Assembly (NCBI GenBank): GCA_020025075.1
Contig: JAHHSR010000002.1
Coordinates: 1-64,000, forward strand
Length of the DNA stretch: 64,000 bases
Direction of reading: 5' to 3'
From: Pectinatus sp.
GTDB lineage: Bacteria; Bacillota; Negativicutes; Selenomonadales; Selenomonadaceae
The notes beneath the pieces were generated by a model. It was not told where the DNA came from and ran no database searches. It worked only from the letters and a program-made list of their open reading frames with translations. Made by a program: the position numbers and the translations under genes. Positions 41,746 to 50,621 of this stretch are shown here, in pieces. The stretch's first letter is position 1; each line of letters starts with the position of its first letter.

Positions 41746-43134
41746 ATGAGTTTCGTCGGACTGGTCACCAGCAACGACCCAAGCTGGGACAAACGTTGGA
41801 AGTATAACTGCTTCATCTTCATCCTCAGTTATATTTTCATGGGAGCAGTCACTGGCATCACCAATGACACCTACATTTCCTATCTTAATTTGACGGTGCC
41901 AGATGTCGTCAAAGGCTTGCCCATGTATTTTTCCATAGGCACATTCATAGTCGCCATGGTACTTTTTACCGTACCAAAGGTCGGCTATAAAAAAATCATT
42001 ATCGGTGCTCCAATCGTCCTCATTCTTTCTCTTTTAGCTTGTATTTACAGCACTAATGCCGATGTCATCATCATCGCCAATATCATGGTTCAAGTGGGCG
42101 CAAGCATGTTCGATTTCATGTACCCGCTCATGTTTACCTCTTATGTTCCCAAGGATAAGCGCGTTTCCATGTTTGCGCGCGTCATGTACTGCAACCTCAT
42201 CAGCCAGTCAATCGTCACCTTCCTCAACGGCAAAATTGTCGTCTGGCAGTTTGCGCAATACCTTGGCATCACCTATGATAAGGCGTCTGTATTATCTGAA
42301 CATTCTTCCGAGCTGTCAGTTTCCCAGATGGCTTATTATCTTCACTCTTATGTTCTTGTCATGTGGATTGCCATCGTTTTGACCGCCATCTCCTTGGCCT
42401 TCTTATTCTTCCTCAAGGAACAATTTGCCGACTACAACGAAAATGCGGAAGCAAATGCGAAGAAAAAGAAGTTCACCCTTGACTGGCACGTCTTCAATAA
42501 CCGCTACATCATCATGTGGATTATCATCTTTGGCATCGTCAGATTTGGTGCCTTGTTAGTTACGCCTTATTTCCCTATCTACCTCAACAATTTCCTGCAC
42601 ATTTCAAGAGGCACCGTTTCGACTATCATCACGCTGCAGACCATCGCCATGGTCTTGGGCTTTTTCACGGCTCCTTATCTTGAAAAAAAGCTCGGTTCAA
42701 TTGTGTCTATTGCCGTAACGATAATTCTCTGCGCTCCCTTGATGCTGATTATGGCCAATGGCCTCATGTTCGGCAGCAACATTGTCTGGGTAATTGGCGC
42801 TGTCTTGTTCTTGCGCTCCGGCTTTGCCAATGCCTCCAATCCTATTCAGCAGTCATTGCCCCTAACCTTCGTCTCAAAAAATCTCGTTCCCGCTTACAGT
42901 TCCTTCATGCTCTTATTTAACTCTGCTGTCGGCATCATTGCGGGCATTTACTCGCGCTACTGGCTCCTTGCCACAGATGCTGGCTATGGTCAAGCCTATT
43001 ACATTACCGCTGCCCTTTACACCTTTGCCATGCTCTTGCTCTTGGTCATCTTCACCAAAAGGTACAATCGCAGCCTTTCTGCCGAAGAAGTCAAAGAAAA
43101 GGAAACAGCAGAAGTTCTTGCACAAGAAGAATGA
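41746..43134 (+). CDS. MFS transporter, tandem copy 1
   Basis: 462-residue major facilitator protein with about 12 helices and a short loop after helix 6. Seen: FMGAVTGITNDTYISYLNLTVPDVVKG, VPKVGYKKIII, PLMFTSYVPKDKRVSMFARVMYCN (MFS-type charged loop), and LPLTFVSKNLVPAYSSFM. Highly similar to the next gene. I do not recognise the substrate group. Start at 41746 with AAGGAGG upstream. Confidence 0.85.
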   Translation: MSFVGLVTSNDPSWDKRWKYNCFIFILSYIFMGAVTGITNDTYISYLNLTVPDVVKGLPMYFSIGTFIVAMVLFTVPKVGYKKIIIGAPIVLILSLLACIYSTNADVIIIANIMVQVGASMFDFMYPLMFTSYVPKDKRVSMFARVMYCNLISQSIVTFLNGKIVVWQFAQYLGITYDKASVLSEHSSELSVSQMAYYLHSYVLVMWIAIVLTAISLAFLFFLKEQFADYNENAEANAKKKKFTLDWHVFNNRYIIMWIIIFGIVRFGALLVTPYFPIYLNNFLHISRGTVSTIITLQTIAMVLGFFTAPYLEKKLGSIVSIAVTIILCAPLMLIMANGLMFGSNIVWVIGAVLFLRSGFANASNPIQQSLPLTFVSKNLVPAYSSFMLLFNSAVGIIAGIYSRYWLLATDAGYGQAYYITAALYTFAMLLLLVIFTKRYNRSLSAEEVKEKETAEVLAQEE

Positions 43135-43140
43135 GTTTTT

Positions 43141-43166
43141 GCCGCGGCTTTTGCTGCGGCTTTTTC
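43141..43166 (+). terminator. Terminator between the two MFS genes
   Basis: GCCGCGGC/GCTGCGGC stem followed by TTTTTCTTT. It may reduce read-through into copy 2. Confidence 0.65.
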
Positions 43167-43197
43167 TTTACTAAATTTTTTTTGGAGGCGCATTAAA

Positions 43198-44586
43198 ATG
43201 AATGTTGTAAATCTTCTGACAAGCGATGACCAAAACTGGAACAGCCGCTACAAGAGAAATTGTGCTGTATTCATCATCAGCTACATTTTCATGGGTGCTG
43301 TCACAGGCATTACCAATGATACCTATGTATCATATCTCAACATGACTGTTCCTGACGTCGTCAAGGCCTTTCCTATGTGGGGCTCCATTTCTTCTTTGGC
43401 CATGGCCTTAATCATTTTGGCCGTGCCAAAAATCGGTTACAAAAAGATGATTGTCATCTCACCGCTATTGCTCATTGCTGCGCTTTTAGCCTGCATCTAC
43501 AGCCGCAATACCGATATGATAATCATCGCCAATCTGCTCGTAAACATCGGCGCGGGCATGTTTGACTTCATGTATCCCTTAATGTTTACCTCTTACGTTC
43601 CCAAAGATAAGCGCGTTTCCATGTTTGCGCGCGTCATGTACTGCAACCTCATCAGCCAGGCTATTTTGACCTTCCTCAACGGCAAGATTGTCGTCTGGCA
43701 GTTTGCGCAATATCTCGGCATCAGCTACGACCAGGCATCTAATATGTCTGAACATCCACAGCTCTTAAATGCACTGCAAAATGGCTATTATCTAAACTCA
43801 TATGAATTGGCAATGTGGATTGCCATCATCTTTACCGTCTTATCTTTCCTTGCCGTCTTATTCCTCAAAGAAGTTCCTGCCGATTACCACGAAGAAACTA
43901 ATCAGCCCACGAATAAATTCCATATCGATTGGTCCATTCTCAAAAATAAATACGCCCTCTTATGGGTGCTCATCTGGGCTCCCGTTCGCTTTGGCGCCAG
44001 CATCGTCTTGCCTTATTTCCCCATCTATCTCAACAATTTCCTGCATATTTCAAGAGGTGCAACCTCAACCATCATCACGATGCAGACCTTCGCCATGGTC
44101 CTCGGCTATTTTGCCACGCCCTATATCGAAAAAAAGATGGGCTCCATCGTTTCCACGGCCGTCCTGACCATTGCCTGCGTGCCAATGATGCTCATTATGG
44201 CTAACGGCCTCATGTTTGGCAGCAATATTGCCTGGATTATCGGCATCGTCTTGTTCTTGCGCTCCGGCCTCGCCAATGCTACTTCTCCCATCAACGCCTC
44301 GCTGCCTTTGACCTTCGTCTCGAAAAACCTAGTTCCCGCTTACAGTTCCTTTATGACCATCTTCAATTCCGCTATCGGCATCCTGGCGGGCCTTTATTGC
44401 CGTTATTGGCTGCTCCGCACAGATGCCGGCTATGGCTATGCTTATTACATTACATCGACGCTTTACGTCATCGCAATGATTCTGCTCGTCATTGTCTTTG
44501 CGAAAAAATACAATCGCACTACGCCGAATGAAAATGAGCTGACAATGAACGAAACGAAAGAAGCCATTCGCGATGATGCCGACTAA
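43198..44586 (+). CDS. MFS transporter, tandem copy 2
   Basis: 462-residue paralogue of the preceding transporter, aligned from end to end with long identical blocks (FMGAVTGITNDTY, FDFMYPLMFTSYVPKDKR, LPLTFVSKNLVPAYSSFM), also at the nucleotide level near 42170-42260 and 43610-43700. A recent tandem duplication followed by divergence is likely. The differences concentrate in the first helices and the central loop, which could alter substrate range (inference). GGAGG site 8 bases upstream. Confidence 0.85.
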   Translation: MNVVNLLTSDDQNWNSRYKRNCAVFIISYIFMGAVTGITNDTYVSYLNMTVPDVVKAFPMWGSISSLAMALIILAVPKIGYKKMIVISPLLLIAALLACIYSRNTDMIIIANLLVNIGAGMFDFMYPLMFTSYVPKDKRVSMFARVMYCNLISQAILTFLNGKIVVWQFAQYLGISYDQASNMSEHPQLLNALQNGYYLNSYELAMWIAIIFTVLSFLAVLFLKEVPADYHEETNQPTNKFHIDWSILKNKYALLWVLIWAPVRFGASIVLPYFPIYLNNFLHISRGATSTIITMQTFAMVLGYFATPYIEKKMGSIVSTAVLTIACVPMMLIMANGLMFGSNIAWIIGIVLFLRSGLANATSPINASLPLTFVSKNLVPAYSSFMTIFNSAIGILAGLYCRYWLLRTDAGYGYAYYITSTLYVIAMILLVIVFAKKYNRTTPNENELTMNETKEAIRDDAD

Positions 44587-44621
44587 TCTTGAAGTCGCCT
44601 GAGAAATTAAGCGGTAAAGCA

Positions 44622-44649
44622 TTGCTATTTTTCCTTCAAATGCTATAAT
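44622..44649 (+). promoter_or_regulatory. Promoter of the unknown gene at 44748
   Basis: TTGCTA, 16 bases, TATAAT, with an extended -10 (TGCTATAAT at 44641-44649). The start codon is about 98 bases downstream. Confidence 0.6.
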
Positions 44650-44747
44650 ATTAGAAAGCACGCTGATTGTGCCCCTTCTGCCTTTGGGCTGAAGGATTGA
44701 TGTTTTGCTTGTTTACGGCAAGCGTATTTAGAAAGTCGGTGATTTTT

Positions 44748-45521
44748 ATGCTAATCAATGCTCTGCAGAATAATTCCATCAATAACGGCGCCCTTTCTAT
44801 TCAAGCTCCAAAAGCAGCCGCTAATACCCAGCAACCTTTAAAGAGCAAGGAAGCGATAGATGCTGGCCCTGCCGCCTCCTATCGTCCGAGCACGCTCGCC
44901 GATTACAGCGACAGCGCTCTTTCGCCGCTGCAAAAGAAAATCGTCAGCCTGCAAAACCAAATTCATGCACTAAAGGACGGCAAGCCTCTTTCTGCCCAAC
45001 AGCGCAAGGATATGGTTAACACGCTCAACAACTACCTCAAAGATTTGCAAGATGGCAAGATTGATAGCGGCAAGGACCTTTCGCCGCAGCAAATGAGAAA
45101 GCAGCTAATAGATAGCGCCCAAAATAATTATGCTCAATTGCAATACCGCATCAATGACCCATTTAGCTATCTCAATCCTTCAAATAGCTTTTTGGGCAGC
45201 TCTAACAATATATTCTCGACCTTGGACCGCGGCATGGACGCCATGATTAATAACCAATTTTCACAGGCCATGTCCAATTGGAGCAAACGCCTAGATGAAC
45301 CCGACGCTACAATCGATAATTTTCCTTCGCCTGCTTCTGACCCCTTTGGCTTCATCAGCCATGTCGCAGCAGGCGTAACCAATGACAAATTATCACAGGG
45401 CGCACAAAATCGCCTTGCGATGGCCAATATCTATCACGATGCGCTATCCAATTTAAATGCCGTCTCGCAGCAAGGCAACATAAATTCGCCTTCTGCTCAT
45501 ACTTATAACCGTCTCGCCTAA
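44748..45521 (+). CDS. Hypothetical protein, Gln/Asn/Ser-rich
   Basis: 257 residues, no signal peptide or membrane segment. A disordered, Ala/Ser-rich first 60 residues, then a predicted helical part (LSPLQKKIVSLQNQIHALKDGKPLSAQQ region) and a polar C-terminal half with repeated Asn/Ser and DP-F motifs. I do not recognise a family. It has its own promoter and terminator, so it is probably a real monocistronic gene. Start at 44748 (MLINALQNNS); earlier in-frame codons from 44667 are Cys/Phe-rich and lie close to the promoter. Confidence 0.6.
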   Translation: MLINALQNNSINNGALSIQAPKAAANTQQPLKSKEAIDAGPAASYRPSTLADYSDSALSPLQKKIVSLQNQIHALKDGKPLSAQQRKDMVNTLNNYLKDLQDGKIDSGKDLSPQQMRKQLIDSAQNNYAQLQYRINDPFSYLNPSNSFLGSSNNIFSTLDRGMDAMINNQFSQAMSNWSKRLDEPDATIDNFPSPASDPFGFISHVAAGVTNDKLSQGAQNRLAMANIYHDALSNLNAVSQQGNINSPSAHTYNRLA

Positions 45522-45559
45522 AAAAAGGGGCTACTCACTATAGGAGTAGTCCCTTTTTT
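45521..45559. terminator. Bidirectional terminator (hypothetical gene / PTS operon)
   Basis: GGG-GCTACTC/GAGTAG-T-CCC stem with A-run on the left and T-run on the right, between convergent genes. Confidence 0.82.
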
Positions 45560-45561
45560 AT

Positions 45562-46917
45562 TTAAGCGGCTTTCTGGGACTTCTTCATCATACTACTGAT
45601 AATACATACCAATGCAACAAATCCGAATATTCCTGCTATAACAGCAAATTTACCAGCACTGCCAAGAGTGCCTAATAAAATACCTGGTATAAGATAGTCC
45701 GTATCAGCAAATGTAGAGCTAGCTAAACTCAAATTTCCCAAAACTGGTAAAATGAATAGCGGCAACCAGCTAATGAGGAGGCCATTGATTATCGCTCCTA
45801 TAATTGCTCCTCTGCGTCCGCCTTTAGCATTGCCGTATATAGCAGCCGCTGCTCCACAGAAAAAATGTCCTACAACGCCTGGTATTATAACTACTGTATG
45901 CAAAGCAACCATTATAAACATTGATATTGTGCCAACAATAAAGCTTATAAAAAAGCCTAACAGCACCGCATTAGGAGCATAGGGAAAAATTATAGGCACA
46001 TCTAATGCTGGCTTTGAATTTGGTACTATTTTCATCGCAATTCCCTGAAATGCGGGCACGATTTCTGCCAATATCATTCGCACACCTTGCAGCACAACTG
46101 CAAAACCAGCAGCAAAAGTACCAGCTTGTATTATGGAATAAACAAAATAATTTGTACCATTGCTAAGATTTTTTTCTACAAATTCTTGCCCTGCCATAAG
46201 AGATAATATGATATATACAATTGACATCACAATCGTAATTGAGACAATCGAATCTCTTAAAAAAGATAAGCTCTTAGGCACATCTATTTCTTCTGTACTA
46301 TGTGCTTTATTGCCAAAATGTTCTCCAAACCAACCTGAAATTGCATAGCCTATATTTCCCGTATGCCCCATCGCTACGGAATCGCTGCCTGTAATATCTC
46401 TCATATAAGGCTGGCATAAAGCCGGCGTAACAGTTAAAAGCGTTCCTTCAAATATTCCGCCCAATATAATCGTGAAAAAACTCCTTCCCAATCCTGCCGA
46501 TATCAATATTACAGCTGTTAAACACGATACATAGAGCATTGCCTGACCAGTCAAAAAAATATATTTAAATTTAGTAAAACGAGCTAATGCTATATTGACT
46601 AACATTCCCACAAACATAATCAAAGCCGTCGTTGACCCATATTGCACCAATGCTATCGCTACAACAGCTTCATTACTAGGAACTACACCTTGAACATTTA
46701 AGGCGAACTGAAACATCTTAGCAAAAGGATCTAGGGATTTAACTAGTATCCCTGCTCCGCCCGTTAATATCAAAAATCCTGCAAAAGTCTTTATGCCGCC
46801 CTGTATTATTTGAGTTGCCTTTTTCTTTTGCAGTATCAATCCTATAACTGCTAATATTCCCACCAAAAGAGCTGGGGTTTGAACAATGCTAATAAATAAA
46901 TTTTGTATATTATTCAT
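45562..46917 (-). CDS. PTS EIIC component, UlaA (ascorbate-type) family
   Basis: 451-residue membrane permease with about 11 helices. Seen: an N-terminal FISIVQTPALLVGILAVIGLILQKK helix, GGIKTFAGFLILTGGAGILVKSL, GHTGNIGYAISGWFGEHFG and GAIIGAIINGLLISWLPLFILP, characteristic of the ascorbate/L-ascorbate-like (SgaT/UlaA) permeases. The codons are AT-rich. No ulaD/E/F/G-type catabolic genes are nearby, so ascorbate itself is not certain as substrate. Confidence 0.85.
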   Translation of the reverse strand: MNNIQNLFISIVQTPALLVGILAVIGLILQKKKATQIIQGGIKTFAGFLILTGGAGILVKSLDPFAKMFQFALNVQGVVPSNEAVVAIALVQYGSTTALIMFVGMLVNIALARFTKFKYIFLTGQAMLYVSCLTAVILISAGLGRSFFTIILGGIFEGTLLTVTPALCQPYMRDITGSDSVAMGHTGNIGYAISGWFGEHFGNKAHSTEEIDVPKSLSFLRDSIVSITIVMSIVYIILSLMAGQEFVEKNLSNGTNYFVYSIIQAGTFAAGFAVVLQGVRMILAEIVPAFQGIAMKIVPNSKPALDVPIIFPYAPNAVLLGFFISFIVGTISMFIMVALHTVVIIPGVVGHFFCGAAAAIYGNAKGGRRGAIIGAIINGLLISWLPLFILPVLGNLSLASSTFADTDYLIPGILLGTLGSAGKFAVIAGIFGFVALVCIISSMMKKSQKAA

Positions 46918-46942
46918 TTTAATAACCTCCGTTTGTTAGATA

Positions 46943-47239
46943 TTATTCATGCATTATTCCATTAGCATCAAGAATTTTATTAATTGCCTGTTTTATTTCT
47001 TCTTGGTCGATTAAGCTATTTAAGGCAATTATCCTGTCCTTCGGCAAGTTTAAGGCTGCATCTGCCAAAGTTTTTTCTATAAAGAAATAGTCTGCCATAT
47101 TAGGTGTCGTGCTTCCAACATCAGCATGATCAACAACAATTTCTTCTTGTACATTCTTATTTTTTAATAAATTTTGAATATTCATTTGAACCATAAAACT
47201 GCTTCCTAAACCAGATTGACAAATACACAAAAATTTCAT
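46943..47239 (-). CDS. PTS EIIB component (ascorbate/galactitol type)
   Basis: 98-residue phosphocarrier domain. The catalytic cysteine is Cys7 in CQSGLGSSFM, the P-loop-like motif of UlaB/GatB-type EIIB. A separate polypeptide between the EIIA and EIIC genes, as in ula operons. Confidence 0.85.
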   Translation of the reverse strand: MKFLCICQSGLGSSFMVQMNIQNLLKNKNVQEEIVVDHADVGSTTPNMADYFFIEKTLADAALNLPKDRIIALNSLIDQEEIKQAINKILDANGIMHE

Positions 47240-47263
47240 TGTAATTCCTCCTAAAAAATATTA

Positions 47264-47695
47264 TTATTTTAATATATTAATTAAACCTTCTCTATTTTTT
47301 ACAGAAAAAATTTGCTCTAATCGCTCAGCATTCATAAGCAATTCTGCTAATTTTTGTATAATCATAATATGACTTTTATCATCAGGTGTAGCTAGAAAAA
47401 TCCATAATTCAACTTTTTTACTTTCTTCCATAAATGGAATCGCTTTTTTGGTAAATAATATTGCAACTGCCGCTTCTTTTGTACTTGACATGGGTCTAGA
47501 ATGTGCTAATACAATTTTAGAACCAATATTCATATAAGGACCTTTATCTTCACATTTTTCAATTACTGAATCAATATAATCCTGCTTGATTATTCCTTTT
47601 AAAAGTAACGGCTTTGCCGATAATTGTATTGCTTCCTTCCAAGATAGTTCATTGTCCGCTAAAAACTGTATGCAATCATTTTTAAATATTTCCAT
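47264..47695 (-). CDS. PTS EIIA component (mannitol/fructose/ascorbate type)
   Basis: 143-residue EIIA with the phospho-acceptor His65 in IGSKIVLAHSRPM. It takes phosphate from HPr and passes it to EIIB. First gene of the operon, divergent from the PRD regulator, whose own C-terminal domain resembles it (WKEAVKLS / LAHAKP), suggesting a shared origin. Confidence 0.87.
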   Translation of the reverse strand: MEIFKNDCIQFLADNELSWKEAIQLSAKPLLLKGIIKQDYIDSVIEKCEDKGPYMNIGSKIVLAHSRPMSSTKEAAVAILFTKKAIPFMEESKKVELWIFLATPDDKSHIMIIQKLAELLMNAERLEQIFSVKNREGLINILK

Positions 47696-47721
47696 GTAGA
47701 CCCTCCAACTCTTTTTTTCAT

Positions 47722-47749
47722 ATTATAATCTTTATGATTTCCATAACAA
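47722..47749 (-). promoter_or_regulatory. Promoter of the PTS operon
   Basis: Minus strand TTGTTA, 16 bases, TATAAT. The -35 overlaps the first of two direct repeats listed next, so a bound regulator would touch RNA polymerase. Confidence 0.55.
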
Positions 47750-47779
47750 GTGCAATACTTGTCACCAATAAGTGCAATA
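47748..47779. promoter_or_regulatory. Two direct repeats, probable regulator site
   Basis: AAGTGCAATA occurs at 47748-47757 and 47770-47779, 22 bases apart (about two helical turns), in the divergent region between the PTS operon and its regulator. A likely binding site for the PRD protein. Confidence 0.5.
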
Positions 47780-47801
47780 AATGAACTAAAAGGATAATTA
47801 C

Positions 47802-49865
47802 ATGTCTAAACAATATTCTGATAAAAATATCAATAAATTAATAAATCTATTATTAAAAACTGATTTCCCAATTCCCATACAGGTACTTTGCGATGAATTG
47901 GGGCTATCAAGGCGTAGCATTTTTTATCTAATAAAAAAAACTAATATTTTTCTTCTCAAAAAAAATATTAGTCCCATAATTAATATAAATGGCAGTGGCT
48001 ATAAACTGACAGATAAAAATAAAAAAGAATTATTAAATATAACACAAAAAAGAATTTCCAAAAATATTATAGCCCATCCAGAGTTATATTCTTTCGATTT
48101 TAAATCTTTAACCTCTGAAGACCGTTTAATATTCATCAACTATTTAATCATTACCTCTCCTCCCATCTCAATTAATACTCTAATTAAGGTTACGAAAACA
48201 TCTCGCAACACAATATTAAACGAACTTAAACAGCTAAATTCATTTAATAAAAAAAATAATTTTTATATAAAAATTTCTCCTAAAGGACGCATTCCCATAG
48301 GAGATGAAGAAGTCTTGCGGCAATGGGTTATTGATAATTTTTCAAAGATTATTAAACTATTAGAAAATTTCTATATGATTGAGCATGATGATATAACTAT
48401 AAAAGTTCTTTCAGAGTATGAAACAGCAACCAAAAGCATCCTAACAGATGATTCCCGCCACCTGATTGGGGTCTTTTTATCATGGTATCGCAAACGATTA
48501 CAGACAAAAAATTTTCTAACATCATATAAAGGAAGCATAAATAAATATTTCTCTTCTGATTTATTAAATTGGACAAAAACTTTTCTCCTCTCCTGCCAAG
48601 TAACTATATCAAGTGAAGTATCATATTTGGCCAATATAATGTGCATCAATGCTCCTTCATCTATTAAGCATAATAAAAATAATATACATGCTATTATTGT
48701 GCATTTTGCAAGCTGCCTAATAAAACAATTTGTGCAAACCTCAGGCTATCTTTATCTTATCCAGAATAAATCTTTATTAAGCAATCTTACGACGCATTTA
48801 ATATCAGTTTATTTTAGACTAAAAAACAATATCTCCTATTGCAATCCTTTGTTAAAAAATTTTAAAACCGAACATAAGGATTTATTTTATTTGACTAAAT
48901 CAGCTGTTAAATCCCAAGAACATTTATTAAATGCTATTATTTCCGATGATGAGATATGCCTTATTGCCACCTATTTTGGTGCGTCCTTAAAGAGTATCTC
49001 CCAACAATCACCCAAAAAAGTGATTGTTTTATGCTCCAGCGGCGTAGGCACTTCTAAATTTTTACTGCTGCAATTAAGAAAGCGTTATACCAAAGTACAT
49101 TTTATAGGGCCTTTAAGCACTTCATCTTATTTAAATACTTCCTTTTCTAATATTTCTTTAATTTTAACTACCTCAAAAAATATATCATTTCCAGGTAATT
49201 CCACACCAATTCTGCTAATTTCTGCATTTCCGAGCAAATATGAATGGCTTATAATCCATAATAAATTACTAGAATTAAATATACTAAACAGCAATGATTA
49301 TTCACCTAATAATATTGAAAATATTATCAGCATCATTGAAAATTATGCTCGTATAGAAGATTTAGAAGGACTAAAAGTTTCGTTAAAAACATATTTTAAT
49401 ACAGAAAAACTTCTACCTTCTATTAATAATATAAATTCATTTGATTCCACTTTAAAATACATAAAATTTTCATCATTAAAATATACATGGAAAGAAGCTG
49501 TAAAACTATCCTTTGATGATCTATTAAAAAATAATTTTGTTGAAAAAAAATATGTAAACTCAATATTAAACCTTATAGAACAACACGGTGATTACATGGT
49601 TATTGGTAAGAATTTTCTTCTCGCTCATGCCAAACCAAGCGATGGTGTAAAAATAAAATCTGCCTCCATAACACTCTTTAAATATCCATTTTATATGGAT
49701 AGCGGCAAATCCATCCAATGTATTATCAGTTTAGCGCCAATAGATAAAGATAGCCATATCTCATTTCTTGCAGCTCTTTTAGAAAAAATCAATAATCCTC
49801 AATGGTGCGCTGAACTATTTAGCATAACATCACAAGAAACATTAAAAAAATTTTTAATGCATTAA
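47802..49865 (+). CDS. PRD-containing PTS regulator (BglG/MtlR/LicR-type activator)
   Basis: 687-residue transcriptional activator. Order: N-terminal helix-turn-helix (IPIQVLCDELGLSRRSIFYLIKK) and a second HTH (NTLIKVTKTSRNTILNEL), PRD-type regulatory domains (about 180-410, with His residues that PTS phosphorylation could modify), an EIIB-like domain (KVIVLCSSGVGTSKFLLL) and a C-terminal EIIA-like domain (VIGKNFLLAHAKP with the acceptor His). It would sense PTS flux and switch on the divergent EIIABC operon. No RNA-binding CAT domain is seen, so it acts on DNA. Strongly AT-rich; likely acquired with the operon. Confidence 0.87.
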   Translation: MSKQYSDKNINKLINLLLKTDFPIPIQVLCDELGLSRRSIFYLIKKTNIFLLKKNISPIININGSGYKLTDKNKKELLNITQKRISKNIIAHPELYSFDFKSLTSEDRLIFINYLIITSPPISINTLIKVTKTSRNTILNELKQLNSFNKKNNFYIKISPKGRIPIGDEEVLRQWVIDNFSKIIKLLENFYMIEHDDITIKVLSEYETATKSILTDDSRHLIGVFLSWYRKRLQTKNFLTSYKGSINKYFSSDLLNWTKTFLLSCQVTISSEVSYLANIMCINAPSSIKHNKNNIHAIIVHFASCLIKQFVQTSGYLYLIQNKSLLSNLTTHLISVYFRLKNNISYCNPLLKNFKTEHKDLFYLTKSAVKSQEHLLNAIISDDEICLIATYFGASLKSISQQSPKKVIVLCSSGVGTSKFLLLQLRKRYTKVHFIGPLSTSSYLNTSFSNISLILTTSKNISFPGNSTPILLISAFPSKYEWLIIHNKLLELNILNSNDYSPNNIENIISIIENYARIEDLEGLKVSLKTYFNTEKLLPSINNINSFDSTLKYIKFSSLKYTWKEAVKLSFDDLLKNNFVEKKYVNSILNLIEQHGDYMVIGKNFLLAHAKPSDGVKIKSASITLFKYPFYMDSGKSIQCIISLAPIDKDSHISFLAALLEKINNPQWCAELFSITSQETLKKFLMH

Positions 49866-50570
49866 TAAACAACCACCGGCTTAGCCGGTGGTTTTCCTTT
49901 TTCGGGCATAGCCCTACCTTTTTTGGCTGCGCACAAGTGCGCTTTTTATTGGCCTGCCAGCCATGCATTTATTATTTGCTACCCGTAAACGGGTCTCTTG
50001 GGTCAAATAAATATAACTGGTCCATTTCTCTATCAACTTTTAATTGCTTTGAGATATATTCTTTTATTGCCTTCGTATTCTTCCCTACCATATCCACATA
50101 ATATCCTTTACACCAAAATTCTCTGTTTCTATATGCAAATTTCATATTCCCAAAACGCTGTAATATCATTAAACTACTTTTCCCTTTCAAATATCCCATA
50201 AAACTCGAAACACTTATTTTCGGCGGTATACTTAGCAATAAATGTATGTAGTCTAAACAAATTTCCCCTTCTATTATTTCTACACCTTTCCATTGGCAAT
50301 GCGTCCTTATTATATCTCTAAGCTCTTCCCTTTTTTCTCCATAAAACACTTTTCCCCTATACTTCGGTGCGAACACCGCATGATATTTACAATTCCATTT
50401 TGTATGTGCTAAACTGTTATTAGTGTTATTTTGCTCTAGCATTATAGCATCCCCCTAATGTGTTGCTTTTTGTTAGCTGGCAGGCTCTCAAACAGTTTAG
50501 CACATTAGGTTTTTTTTACTCACCGCTTAAGCTTTTTTGAACCACGCGACTATCGCGTGGTTTTCTTATA
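49866..50570 (-). mobile_element. IS200-type insertion element
   Basis: A single transposase gene framed by hairpins: AACCACCGGCT/AGCCGGTGGTT at 49871-49893 and AACCACGCGA/TCGCGTGGTT at 50540-50562, both starting AACCAC. An inner perfect inverted repeat GCCTGCCAGC (49952-49961) and GCTGGCAGGC (50476-50485) flanks the gene. No tnpB is present. Exact ends not determined. The left hairpin may also end transcription of the PRD regulator. Confidence 0.72.
49972..50442 (-). CDS. tnpA: IS200-type Y1 transposase TnpA, HUH motif altered
   Basis: 156-residue Y1 transposase of the IS200/IS605 family. Seen: KYHAVFAPKYRG, VSSFMGYLKGKSSLMIL, FWCKGYYVDMVGKNT with the nucleophile tyrosine (Tyr114/115). The metal-binding HUH motif, normally C-DHIHML, reads CLDYIHLL: the first histidine is tyrosine (codon TAC, Tyr65). 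That would be expected to weaken or abolish cleavage. The gene is otherwise full length. Confidence 0.9.
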   Translation of the reverse strand: MLEQNNTNNSLAHTKWNCKYHAVFAPKYRGKVFYGEKREELRDIIRTHCQWKGVEIIEGEICLDYIHLLLSIPPKISVSSFMGYLKGKSSLMILQRFGNMKFAYRNREFWCKGYYVDMVGKNTKAIKEYISKQLKVDREMDQLYLFDPRDPFTGSK

Positions 50571-50573
50571 TAC

Positions 50574-50613
50574 AAAAAGAGAGTATCAGAAACTTTAATC
50601 CGATACTCTCTTT
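50574..50613 (-). terminator. Terminator of trxAB
   Basis: Perfect 12-bp stem AAAGAGAGTATC/GATACTCTCTTT with TTTTT on the minus strand. Confidence 0.8.
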
Positions 50614-50621
50614 ATTAATTG

